Below, piece after piece: positions 1 to 10,232 of a stretch of DNA of 64,000 bases (position 1 is the stretch's first letter; each line of letters opens with the position of its first letter). Under the pieces are notes generated by a model. The model was given only the letters and a program-made list of their open reading frames with translations, was not told the origin of the DNA and did not search any database. The stretch is from positions 3,658,001 to 3,722,000 of the forward strand of contig CP087207.1 of NCBI GenBank assembly GCA_020912385.1, given 5' to 3'. A program made the translations under genes and the position numbers. The DNA is from Neofusicoccum parvum (Eukaryota; Ascomycota; Dothideomycetes; Botryosphaeriales; Botryosphaeriaceae).

Positions 1-2008
1 TCCTGAATCCGAGCAGCCTCTATCTGGGTCCGGTGTTCAAGTGACACATGAGAGTAGTGTCGGAACAGCCTTCCGGCAGAACCCCTTAGCTGATAATGAT
101 TACACATTCGTCAAAATGCAAGGTAGACTCTGTGAGTAAAGTACTTTGAAAGCTTATCTGCAGTCTGACTGATAGTCATCAAGGGTACATGGGCCCTTCC
201 TCATCGTGGTCTTTCTGTCGGCGTGTATTAGCGCTCCTCGGACAGCGTTTACCTGAAGCAAGCGCTCCTGACCCGTGGCATTTTGACGGCGGCGCTTTCA
301 GGTTACGTTGGAGGCCTTTAGGATATGATGAAATTCCGGATGTCTCCAATGTGCCACCCCTGGACTATTCCTTGTTTCTTTTCAACACGGCCAAGTTCTA
401 TCTAGGGTCCCTGTTCTATCTCATTGACGAGTCAGCTTTCATCCACCATCTCCACGAGTTTTACGATGACCCAGTGGGAAAGGCTACGTCATCAAGGCAT
501 TGGTACGCGCAATATCTCTTGATGTTGGCATATGGGAAGATTTTTGTTCTCAATCGGAGCTGTCACGAGGGACCATGTGGATCTCGATATGCGGCAAGGG
601 CTATGGCTCTGATGCCGGACCTCGCTGGGCTGGCTCCAGACCCCATTCACGCCGTTCAGGCATTGGCATTGGGGGCAGTGTATCTCCAGTCGGTGGACAT
701 GAGAGTAGGGGCCTTACAGCACGTAAGTAGTCCAACGCTCGGGGCTTGGCCAAATCCCAACGCTGACAGAACAACGGCATATCAGATCGAACAAGCGTTG
801 CGAATTTGCATTATCGAGGGATGGCATCGTCACATGCCAGAAGAGATAGTGGGCATTGAGCATTCACGGCGGTGCAATATCATCTTTTGGGTCGTCTACA
901 TGCTCGAACGGGAGTTCGGGCCTCTGATGGGCGCTCCGAGCTCCATCCGTGACGGGGACATTACTGCAAAGCTTCCCTCGGAGATTGATGAGTCCCTGGA
1001 TGCGTTGAACATGACGTTGCACGTCCGACTGTCTCGACTGACAGCTCGGATCCTCACAAGTAAGAGATGCGCCTGCCCTTTACACCACGACCATGGCTTA
1101 CCTAATGACAGCAATCTACGGTGTGGGAAAGCAATTTAATGGTTCTCTGGTGACGAACACACAAGAGATTCTGAGGGAACTGGCACAGCTATCGAAGGAT
1201 TTGAATGCACTTCTGAATGAACACTTCCAAGGATCCATCAGTAAAGCGTCAAGGATGGCTTTGAGACTGATCTTGTCCTACCATCATGTAAGTTAATCAC
1301 AGCCCAGTTTGATTATCACCTTTAACGCCAGTAGTGTGTCGTCCTAACAACACGGCCCTTGGTGATGTGTGCTCTTCATATGCACATTGAGCAGGCCGAT
1401 AATTCGAGCCTCAGGCCCATTTCACTGTCACCCCCTGTCGCATCGCTCCTGCAGTCGTGTGTTGATTCAGCCCAGACAATCTTGCGAACGCTTCGCGTCA
1501 TAGGGGCTGAAGACCTCTTAGGTAAGTCGTAGCTCCATAACAGTATCGTTAGTAAGACATTAACTAGTTGGGGTGTTCAGAAGCATTCCTACCGTTCCAA
1601 TTGGAGGATGCGTTCTCTTCCGCCTTCATCTTGTATCTCATCCGCACAATCAGCCCCTCCCTTCTCCAGGATGAAAGCTGGTCAGAGGATGTCCAGAGTA
1701 TTATGGACAAGATGATCTCAAAGGGCAGTGTGGTCGCACCGTTGCGAAAGCTCGAGCTTAGCCAGTTGGAGCGGATCATGACGGCTTTTACGCCACATGG
1801 CAAAGAGCCGATAACGCCGTCTCCGAGCATCATCAACCAGCAGCAATATGAAGATGAGTTGGCTGAAATGCCCACTGCAACAGCTGCTGAGTCAGGATGG
1901 GACTTGTTCATGGCAGATGGCATGGTCGGGATATCGCCAGGCGAGATGCTAGACCTGGCAACGCAACTTCAAGTAGACAGCAGTTTTATTTTGCCTGAAA
2001 GTTGGTAG
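1..2008 (+). CDS. Fungal-specific transcription factor, 3' part (5' end outside window)
   Basis: This is the C-terminal part of a GAL4-type fungal regulator. Translation runs from base 1 through about five exons: 1 to about 132, about 187-1061, about 1112-1288, about 1331-1521, and about 1580 to the stop at 2006-2008. After the first splice the protein reads GYMGPSSSWSFCRRVLAL, a typical entry into the middle homology region (Fungal_trans) of Zn2Cys6 factors. It continues through conserved segments such as GHRR-like helices (IEGWHRH, RRCNIIFWVVYMLER) and SYHH-CVVLTTRPL. The Zn2Cys6 DNA-binding domain, if present, lies upstream of the window, so binding specificity is unknown. No copy of the 11-bp cluster motif lies nearby, and the gene is 8 kb from the first cluster gene, so I treat it as a flanking gene. 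The family call is firm; the role is unknown. Confidence 0.82.
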
Positions 2009-2387
2009 AAAACTATGGCCCAGTACAATTTGCGTTTGAGGTCCTTGCCAGAAATCTTCACTTCTAGTCGTGCAGGTATCTCTTAACGGGGTTTCGTATG
2101 AACTCGCCGTGGAAGCTGACGTTGATCATGCAATTACAATGTTGGACTCACTCTACAGAAACCCGTGCGCTTTATCATATCAAAAGAGAGAATGAAAAGA
2201 TAGTGAAGACTGATCGGAAGATGGAGGCCAGGGTTGTGGGCCGCGGCATCGTCTTCCGACATTACATATCTTGACCCGGAAGCCTATCCCGACGTAAGAC
2301 CTACTGAGTAACCCTTCGTGATATGTGTATATAATTGTCAATGACCAACAGAACAGGTCATGCGGATGATCCCTAGAGCTTCATGAC
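2009..2387. other. Intergenic region, nothing recognised
   Basis: About 380 bp between the regulator stop and the YCII gene start. It must hold the terminator of one and the promoter of the other. I see no ORF, repeat or known site in it. Confidence 0.5.
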
Positions 2388-3074
2388 ATGATCCTCCGTC
2401 AGTACAGCATGTATCTCTCGCGTTGCTTTTCAAGAATTCCCACCCCTTGTGTTATCGGTGGACCTCTCCAGGTTCAGCAACTGCATCGTTCGCATCTTAA
2501 CCCTTTTCTGGAACACTACCGGAGAAATTCTACAGCCACGGCACAGAAGAAGGAATATCTCTGTTTGCTCCCAGATAAGCCGAATGTTCAAGAGAAACGG
2601 AAGAAAGCGAAGCCGTAAGTTTTGTCAATCGTATTACGCAGTCTCAGTACCATACCGGAAGCGACCCGTTCACCACTTCTGAAATCATTTAGGTTTCACT
2701 ACGAAGGTGTGCAGCCATTGGTTGCAGCCGGGAAACTCGTAGTAGGAGGTAGGAGATATACTACGGCTTGGTCTCTTTGCTTGGTCTCTACTAATCGAAA
2801 CTAAAGGCGCAATGTTTGAGAAGCACCCCGCGGAAGGCGATCATGGTGTATTCATGGGTAGCATGGTTGTGTACGTAGCTGAGAGTGCTAATGAGGTGTG
2901 GGACATCATCAAGAAAGACGCCTATGCGACTAATGGGGTCTGGGATCTTGAGAAGGCCCAAGTCATTCCGGTACACTACTACATTTCCATGAGGTCCATG
3001 ACACGAGAACACACCACTGACTGCAGTTTTCTAGTATGTCTCCGCTATTCGGGAGCCAATCATGTAGAAATTAG
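2388..3074 (+). CDS. YCII-domain small protein with probable mitochondrial leader
   Basis: A small protein of the YCII (dimeric alpha-beta barrel) superfamily, assembled from four exons: 2388 to about 2617, about 2693-2751, about 2810-2970, and about 3027-3074. The core starts at KKEYLCLLPDKPNVQEKRKKAKP, crosses the splice into FHYEGVQPLVAAGKLVVGG, then GSMVVYVAESANEVWDII, DAYATNGVWDLEKAQVIPF. This follows the family's conserved order: leading hydrophobic strand with DKP, GK-V-GG, S-E-VW, GVWD-IP. The first 50 or so residues are rich in Arg, Ser and Leu with almost no acidic residues, which looks like a mitochondrial targeting peptide. Fungal YCII proteins have no firmly known reaction, and some sit in catabolic or metabolite clusters. 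Nothing ties this one to the PKS cluster. Confidence 0.75.
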
Positions 3075-3281
3075 GGCGGGCTACTCTTTGGGTTTTCTAA
3101 CCAACACCAGTCAACTTGAACAGGTGGCACTTCGACAGCAATTCACTGAGTTTGGGACGCATTGTGACGATAGGACAGCAATGAATAGTCTGCGCGTCTC
3201 AGGTATCTTATCCCAAGCCGTCACCCACAATATCTCCTCGGACTTCAAGCATCTCCCTGACCACTCTCACAGCCTTTGGCG

Positions 3282-4295
3282 CTAAGGCTTCCCCCCTTGT
3301 TCTTCGCGTATGAGCTCCTCCACACGTATGTCCGCTTTCTTTGTTTTCTCCGCATGTTCCTTATCGAAACGGAGCCCGACGTAGCCGCGGGGTAGGTAGG
3401 AACCGGGGAAAAAGAAACAGAAGAACGCGCAGCACACTGAAGAAAGCAGGGTGGTTAGTGCACAGATTTGATTGTGTGGTTTGAAATCAGGCGACGAGGA
3501 ACTTACACATGATTGGAAGCGCATCGAATAGATATAGCTTCCAGAAGTTTTGATATCCCAGAGTCACCAGTGCCGCAAAGCTGAGACATATTCGGACGAG
3601 CAAAAGAGCGGCCAGCCCGCTGAGTGCCACGTTCAGGTTCCGCCATGCGTACGCGCGTCCGCAATCATCATCTCCGGGTTCTCGAATTTGTGGTCCTGCG
3701 GCGGGGCTCCAGTCCGAGTTCAGGAGACGAAATCGGATAACAACGACGAGGAAGTAGGTAAGAAGGATAATGCTTATGCAAAGGCCTATAAGAGTGAGAA
3801 TATCACTACCACCAAGTAGCTGAAGCGCTGTAGCGATGAAAAGAGCTCCGTGCAACCAGTACTGGCCCTGCCATGGCCCTAGCCATAGTGTCTGGCGCTT
3901 CAAGTGATGCAGAGGAGCAACCCACCAGACCAGGCGGTGATAGCTGACAAAGACACTGGAGGTAATGAAAGAAGACCCTAGGCTACGATGAGGAGTCAGC
4001 CCAAGCAATAAAGCGAAACAAGAGTCGAGGATACTATTCGAGGAGTGACTTACACATGCAGGTGCAGCGATACAATTGGCACATCCAATATGCCCCCAGA
4101 CAATTCGGCATCCCAGTCCAACGGCCTGGAATACGTTATATCAAGCACACTGCTGATGAATAGGAGCAGGGCGCCTAGACACAGGGTCCACAGGTACGTA
4201 GCGCGATATTTTGTTGTTTGTAGAACTGAGACGGCTGAGAGGGCGGCGAAGAGAATGGTCGCAACAATGGCAACAGGATCCATATCGGAAGACAT
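3282..4295 (-). CDS. RTA1-like multi-pass membrane protein
   Basis: An integral membrane protein read on the minus strand from ATG at 4295 in three exons (about 4295-4054, 3982-3510, about 3450-3282). Hydrophobic stretches include VAIVATILFAALSAVSV, the segment around ILTLIGLCISIILLTYFLVVV and ALSGLAALLLVRICLSF. The C-terminal part YLFDALPIM followed by FFFPGSYLPRG matches the signature of the RTA1 / lipid-translocating exporter-like family, in which a Y-FDALPM helix precedes HPG. The tail is charged (HAEKTKKADIRVEE) and probably cytosolic. RTA1-like proteins are linked to lipid or drug resistance in yeast, but the substrate here is unknown. The final intron places the FDALP helix and the PG motif in different exons. 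It could also be a related uncharacterised fungal 7-TM family. Confidence 0.65.
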
Positions 4296-5951
4296 AATGA
4301 GGAATGTCGTTTGATGAAACTTTGCGATTCTGAGTTGTTCTTAAACAGAGTTACAGTGGGAGTGTTACGCCTTGCCATCCCTAGCGTGGAGCGCCAAGGC
4401 TGACAAGGCACACTCGGTGCAAAACATATGGACCAACGGGGCTGTGCTGCAGTTGTGGCCTGAGGGTCAAAATACGAGCGACGGTCTGATCGGCAACGTT
4501 AGACTTCTACTAACAAGATTGACAACGATGCCGGTTCATCTGTCGACGATGTTCCTGTCCGGTCTTTTGAGCAACTGCGCCTTGTGTTCCTACCTCGAGA
4601 CACAAAACTCAGCCTCTCCACAATGTCTGGTTGTTTCGCTAAGAATCGATCGCCTTGGTATACCCGGAATAGTGCTTGCTCTTGTTAGTCTGTGTGATCC
4701 GTACCGCCTGCTAGGCAATCTCAATCGTAACGTACTGTGCGACACCATCCGTGCCCATCGAGCGAGGCAATCGTTCTTACGATCAATTTTTCCGGGAAGA
4801 GGGTTCTGGAGGCTGTGAGGCCAAATTTGCTCGTTAGTTCTACGGGTAAGAGGATGTTCCTCATCGAAACGTCCCCCTCCTCTAGCGACACGATGCACCG
4901 TTGCCTTCCAGAGGCTTTGCTACGGAATGAACATAGAGAACTACCTTCTGTATCTAAACAGCTCGTTGCTTTAGATTTAACCTTTGTGCTAAGTTTACTG
5001 TCCAGCTCCGGCCTACGACCCCTTGCTGCTCTGCCGTGGCTACGCGGTCGTCCGGTGGAAAGCCTCAGCCCCAACAGCTACCGTGTCTTCGGAACCTCTC
5101 ACCCAAGCCACTACTAAGAAACTGTTGTCTAGGCTATATGCATTGAAATGTATACGAGTAGAGCATACTGCGTCGCACAAGAGCCGTTATGTGCAAATTT
5201 GCCGGGTGCACTGCGGGCGCGGCCAGCTGAATCGGACACCCAACGCATCTGACCTGACTGTCCGCTATAATAACCTAAAGCTAGGGCTCTTACATAGCCT
5301 CTGTGGCTATCGCCCATAGTAGGGATACCGCATGCTTTTCCTTGGCCAGTGCATTGGCATACTTCCCCTGAGACTGCTCGACGCCTCGGTTGGGATTACT
5401 CATCGACCGTTGCACGCAAATTTTGTCAACATCAATGAACTCTCTCTCCATTCAGCCTCCTGGGCTTAGCTCGAGTAAGTCTGAGAAGTGTCGACTCTTT
5501 GCGGCTATGTAGATTGCCTGCATATCCTTGACCCCCAACCAGCGGGATGCGGCCATGTCTTCTGCGCCCGCCTGTGTCTAATTTCAGCGCGGTCGCGTCT
5601 TCGTGCCGTCCCCTCAGTCCCGCGCTACCAATGTTTCTTTTTTTTTTTCACCAGTGTAACATCTTGCAAGAAGATGCATTATCAAGGTAGCAGTCGTAGA
5701 CGGATAGGGCGGAAACACTACCGAGTTTGCTGATGAAAAGCGGCGTCAGTGGAGTTCCACACGTGCCTTCTTTGAACTCGATATGGATCCTGAATTTAAT
5801 GAATACGAGCGTGTAGTGGAGAGATTCTTTCCAAACAAAGCGGTCTTAGCCGTTAACCTTTTCTGTTTCCTGTGAACCCTGCCTAAGTTGTCTAGTAAGA
5901 TATCCTTGACGAGAGGTTCCCACAATCCATTATTACTATGATGCTAGACTA
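4296..5951. other. Gene-poor stretch, no supported gene
   Basis: About 1.66 kb with only short ORFs on both strands (largest about 126 codons), none with recognisable family motifs or convincing spliced continuation. A run of T lies near 5636-5650. It ends exactly where the retroelement's target-site duplication begins. Confidence 0.5.
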
Positions 5952-5960
5952 CGGCAAGAT
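5952..5960 (+). repeat. Target-site duplication, left copy
   Basis: CGGCAAGAT, identical to 7490-7498. It directly precedes the tetranucleotide tail of the LINE. Confidence 0.8.
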
Positions 5961-6201
5961 ATATAGATAGATAGATAAATTCATTTTCATCCCGATTTAG
6001 CTCCCTTATGGGTCCATGCGGGGAAGGCTATCTATAGTAGTTTATACGAGGGGAAAAACCTTTCCTAGGTAGAAAACCCCTCCTCTCTTTGTGTTGGGTG
6101 CGTTACCCCTTCTTTGCCCGTTTTTCCTACTTACCAGTAGGAGCTACTGTGGCAGTCCTACAATTACACTAGGTGTTGATTCCTAGCTCTCTCATTCCAT
6201 T

Positions 6202-7489
6202 CTAGTCTCCTTGGTCCACTGGGTTCTCCTGATCCTCTTGGTTTTCCCGGTCCATTTCCTTCGCCAGGCTGAATTGGCCTAGTAGCCCCAGTTTCAGAAA
6301 CCACTCCGTGGCTGCATGGACTCCTTTCTTTGTTGTCAGCAGAGTGCAGTAGTCTGTGGTTTGAGCTGTGTGAAGCATCTGGGCTCTGCCTGCTTGGAAG
6401 TGAGGACAGAACAAGAGGATGTGCTTTGGAGTTTGTCTATACCAGCCACATGGGCAGGCAGGGCTTGGATGGTCTGGCACCTTGTGTCTGGAGAGGTAGT
6501 CCTCCAGTCCAATATGTTCTGTCCTTAGCAGGGTAAGTAGTGTGCTCTGTGGTTTAGGCAGGTCATTATGTAGATGCCTGATCTTTGGGTTCCAGGGTGA
6601 ACTCTGGGCTACTGGCCTCCCCTCCTGCCTGGTTTGCTCTATCCACCTCTCTTTCCACTGCTCCCTTATTGCCATGCGGAGTTGGGTCCTTTGTGGCAGT
6701 TTCTGTGTGTTGGGTGGGCAGCTGCTAAGGAGGGAGTTCACTCTCCCTCTAAGCAGCTTCCCTCTAGCTGGGCTAGCTATTCCCTTTGCACTGAATGCTG
6801 CTCTGGCTGCTGCCTTGATGTCCTTGCATGTTGCCTCAATTACTGCCGTTGCTGGTCCTTCCCTGGTCCGGATGGAGTGGGCCAAGGTCAGTTCATCCAG
6901 GTGTAGTGGGAGGGGGGGGATCCCAGTCTCATGTTCCAGTGTTTGCGTAGGGGTGGACTTGTAGGCACCTGCTATGGTGCGTAGGCACTGGTTCTGGATC
7001 TTCTCAAGAGGTTTGGTTACTGTCCTTCTCCACCCTGGGGTACCCTCTGGTGTGTGCCACACCCCACACCCATAGGTGAGGACTGGCCTCACTACAGCTG
7101 TGTAGATGTGGCGCGCCTTGGTAAAGGAGGCGCCCCATGTTGATGCGGCTAGCCTGGTAAGGGACATGCACTGTCTGGTGGCTTTGGTACTGGTTTCCTT
7201 GATGTGTGGGCCCCACCTCAGCTTGCTGTCAACATAGACGCCTAGTATCTTGATCAGTGGCTCTGGGTTTCCCTTAAAGCCGGGAATCTGGATTTTTGCC
7301 GTCATGTTGAACCTGCGTGGTTTCCTACTGAAGTGGATAAGGTGGTACTTGTCTGGGGAGAAGGCTGATCCATGGGTGGCTGCCCACTTTTCACAGGTCC
7401 TGTTTGCTCCTTCAAGCACCCTACAGTTGTGCTCTGTAGACCTGCTAAAGGTCAGGATGTTTGTATCATCCACAAACCCAAGGGGAAAG
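6202..7489 (-). pseudogene. LINE reverse transcriptase, C-terminal fragment
   Basis: The open frame enters at the truncated 5' end of the LINE with FPLGFVDDTNILTFS, the RT palm box with its two catalytic aspartates. It then runs about 425 codons to a stop at 6202. Downstream segments fit the RT palm, thumb and connection region: ILGVYVDSKLRWGPHI, RPVLTYGCGVWH and KIQNQCLRTIAGAYKSTP are typical of fungal non-LTR elements. A C-terminal CPCGW-x7-H-x4-C arrangement resembles the cysteine-rich end of such ORF2 proteins. The N-terminal RT fingers and any endonuclease are absent, so it cannot make an active enzyme. It has no start codon of its own at the junction. The 3' UTR from 6201 to the tail is about 240 bp. 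Confidence 0.85.
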
Positions 7490-7498
7490 CGGCAAGAT
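7490..7498 (+). repeat. Target-site duplication, right copy
   Basis: CGGCAAGAT, identical to 5952-5960. It abuts the truncated 5' end of the LINE. The inferred empty site joins the sequence before 5952 to GTATAACTAC after the repeat. Confidence 0.8.
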
Positions 7499-8145
7499 GT
7501 ATAACTACTAGCATATAAGCATGGACACTTATTCGTGACTCTCTCATGACTTGGAATCTTGACGAGGCCGTTGTCATCTCAAAGAAGGGGCGAAAGGAAA
7601 AACGATCCATGCGAAGTAGTGCAATTGAAAAAATGCAAGATTTGATGTTGATTTCTTAATTCAAGGCAAGCATCTATACAAATTCTTACAAGAAGCGTTG
7701 AAGTCCATGCTGCGCTGATAGAGACAAGGTGCTTGCTGCAGGTATGAAAAAAAAAACGAAAGAAAAGAACCGAAGATAAAGTTATTGCCAAGTGATGTTG
7801 GTTCAAAAGTTGAATCTTCAGAGTTTTCTCCTTCCACCGGTAGGTTGATGGAGTTTTGTTTCGACTGGACGAGCAGCTGCAGCAATGAGGAAGGCTTGAA
7901 CAGCACTCCTTGCGCAGCCACGACTAACTGGTGTAGCAGCCAGGAAAGGGTGTAAATTACAGAGCACGTAAGCCACGCTAACTTCATTGCCCCACCGAAG
8001 CGAAGGGACGACTAGTGAAATACGAAGTAGTGCGGCGCGGCTGTTCTGCACGGACACGGCCGGCTGCAACGGGCCATCACCACACTCGCGATTCCATCGA
8101 GCAACCGGCTCGGCGTGACAGTCCATCCGCTCGTTGAAAGGAACA
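7499..8145. other. Intergenic, promoter side of the glycosyltransferase
   Basis: About 650 bp. The AT-rich left half has an A-run near 7748 and no supported ORF. The right half is the presumed promoter of the downstream gene. No cluster motif was seen. Confidence 0.45.
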
Positions 8146-9565
8146 ATGACCGTTTGCTCATTCCGCTCGCGAGGCACGCTGATCGCGACATGTGGCCTGG
8201 TGCTGCTGGTGCTCTTCCTGTTCAGCCGCAGCAGGTCGTCGCGCTTGCCCCTGACCGGACATGCCTACACAGCGCATGGATCGGATCTTCTTGGCCATGT
8301 CTCCAACCGCACCCTCGGAGTCAGTGCAACAACCGCCGGATGTGATCTGCCTGCTAACTGGAGACAGTTCCAAAAGATTTTTGTCATCAACCTTCCGTCG
8401 CGGACGGACCTCCGCGATTCCATGTCACTGGCTGCTGCCCTGACAGACCTGGACATTGAGTATGTGGATGGAGTTACTGAAGTTGACGGAAAGACACTCC
8501 CTCCGGGTGCGAAGAAGACGAACCTTGCTAAAGGAAGCCTGAACGCCTGGAGGGCACATATGAATGTTCTCAGAACGTGAGTCTCCACGCCATTCCTGCT
8601 TACTCGGCCGAACCATTGCTCAGATGTGTCTGTTCGTTGGGTAATTATTTCCTCCCATTGTTCTTCCGCCCTTCCTCCTATCATTTCTCATCTATCGAGC
8701 ATCACTGATTGCTTGCAGTATTGTTGAGCAAAACATCAACTCAGCACTGGTCCTTGAAAGCGACGTTGACTGGGACATCCGGATCAAACAACAAATGCAA
8801 GACTTTGCACTGGCATCACGGCTGCTCATTCAGCCGCTCGCTGGCACCACCGACCAATTCATCGACCCGACCTACCCGGCTCCGGCGTCTTCGGACCAGC
8901 GACCGGTGGACATCGACGTCAACAAATTCATCAGCGCAGGCACGACGTCGGCGCCAACCACATCACCCTACGGCGACATCGACCGGTGGGACCTGCTGTG
9001 GGTCGGGCACTGCGGCACGCGCTTCCCGAAAGCGGACGACAAGAACGCGCCGCTGGGGCGGGCCATCATCCGCAACGACGCCAGCGTGCCCGAGCAGCAG
9101 CACCTCGACGTCGAGGACGGCGGGTGGGACCTGCTCACCAAGTACCCGGCGCACACGCGCATCGTGCACCGCGCCCGCGTCAGCACCTGCACCCTCGGCT
9201 ACGGCGTCTCGCAGCAGGGCGCGCGCCGCCTGCTGCACGAGCTCGCGCTGCGGGAGATGACGGGTACCGCCGACATGATGTTCCGCAGCGTGTGCGACGG
9301 CGTCGATGGCAGGCCCCTGCTCACGTGCTTGACCGTCCAGCCGCAGCTATTCTCGCACCATCGCCGCGTTGGCGACGCCTCAGCGTTCAGTGATATCAAT
9401 GTCCATGACGGGTACAACGAGAAGGCGTACACGAAGAACGTGAGATGGAGCACCAGGCTGAATTTTGATCAGCTACTGAACGGGCGGACGGACTATGTTG
9501 ATCTGTTCAAAGACGGGGAGCCGGAAAATCATTTTGAAGACGCACCCAAAAAGGATTCGAGCTGA
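8146..9565 (+). CDS. Glycosyltransferase family 25 protein
   Basis: Two exons (8146-8576 and 8719-9565) encode about 425 residues. The start is the ATG giving MTVCSFRSRGTL, the first methionine in frame, followed by a hydrophobic segment (IATCGLVLLVLFLF) that fits a type II Golgi signal anchor. The catalytic domain opens with KIFVINLPSRTDLRDSM, the family-25 signature (INL-x-RR-DR-M). Across the splice it reads SALVLESDVDWDIRIKQQM, the acidic metal/sugar-nucleotide motif, and later TLGYGVSQQGARRLL. Family 25 includes collagen galactosyltransferases and bacterial LPS sugar transferases; fungal members are common but the acceptor is unknown. A related uncharacterised GT is possible. It lies between the retroelement and the first cluster gene, and its own promoter lacks the 11-bp motif, so I place it outside the cluster. 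Confidence 0.85.
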
Positions 9566-9834
9566 AAAGAGAAATATTCATAGATATACAGCAGCATGAA
9601 AGGAGTCTAAAATTAGATGACCGTTATTGCAGAACGATGTTCATTGTCCCACGACTGTCTTCCACAGTCACCTTGAAAGGCGTCGATGACTGTAGTCGCT
9701 AACAGTCTATGCAATTCCACCTCCTTAGCAGTCGGGACATGGCAGATTTTGATCTGATAAGATGAACCACACTAGCGAACTCGGTGCTTTCGGGCCGTCT
9801 CTCACTCATGTCCCTAGACAATCACAGAGTCAAG

Positions 9835-9845
9835 GGACCGGAGTC
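9835..9845 (-). promoter_or_regulatory. Cluster motif copy (10/11 match)
   Basis: GGACCGGAGTC, which on the minus strand is GACTCCGGTCC. It differs from TACTCCGGTCC only at the first base. It lies 388 bp upstream of the MFS start codon. Confidence 0.65.
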
Positions 9846-10001
9846 TTTGCAGTGATTCTTCCAGTGCAGCAGTCATGCCGACATCTTTGCTAACTCAATG
9901 GTGTCCTCTTCCCCAGTTTCCATGCGAGCCTCAAACAGTCCACTTGATTACCAAGACACTCTAAGGGGAAATGCCAACGTTTGGCCCACGTGTTAACTAT
10001 G

Positions 10002-10012
10002 TACTCCGGTCC
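10002..10012 (+). promoter_or_regulatory. Cluster motif copy (exact)
   Basis: TACTCCGGTCC, 220 bp upstream of the MFS exporter ATG and pointing toward it. With the site at 9835 it forms a facing pair. Confidence 0.8.
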
Positions 10013-10232
10013 TGGAGATAAGTCGTATCTCCGCCGGTGCATCCCCTCCAACGAACACTTTTGTACACCGACAAGAAGTTTAAGCTTTTAGCGTTGACTA
10101 AAAAGAATAAGATGCTTTGATGTTACACTTCCCTTGGTTGTATACAAAGGGCTTTACTTATTCATATTCCACTTGTAGCTGAATTCCTGCATTCATCTCG
10201 TTGCAATTACATCCATACCTTCAACCAGCGAA

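Larger units (their letters stand above)
5952..7498 (-). mobile_element. 5'-truncated LINE (non-LTR retrotransposon) with 9-bp target-site duplication
   Basis: The element body spans 5961-7489 on the minus strand. It is bracketed by two identical 9-mers, CGGCAAGAT, at 5952-5960 and 7490-7498, the expected target-site duplication. Next to the left copy, which is the element's 3' end, is a short tetranucleotide run (atatatagatagatagata on the plus strand), taking the place of a poly(A) tail. The other end stops abruptly inside the reverse transcriptase at the catalytic FVDD box. A missing 5' part plus a tailed 3' end is the classic outcome of target-primed reverse transcription that ended early. 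The one remaining reading frame is open, so the copy looks young and not mutated by RIP. I infer a Tad1/I-like fungal clade from general resemblance only. Confidence 0.85.
9566..10232. other. Intergenic region carrying two cluster-motif sites
   Basis: About 670 bp between the glycosyltransferase stop and the MFS start. It contains two copies of the 11-bp motif in opposite orientation (9835 and 10002). No gene is supported. Confidence 0.6.

Noticed and set aside
4721..5117. Overlapping ORFs of about 120 codons on both strands
   Set aside because: No family features, no spliced partner, and similar open length on both strands, as expected by chance.
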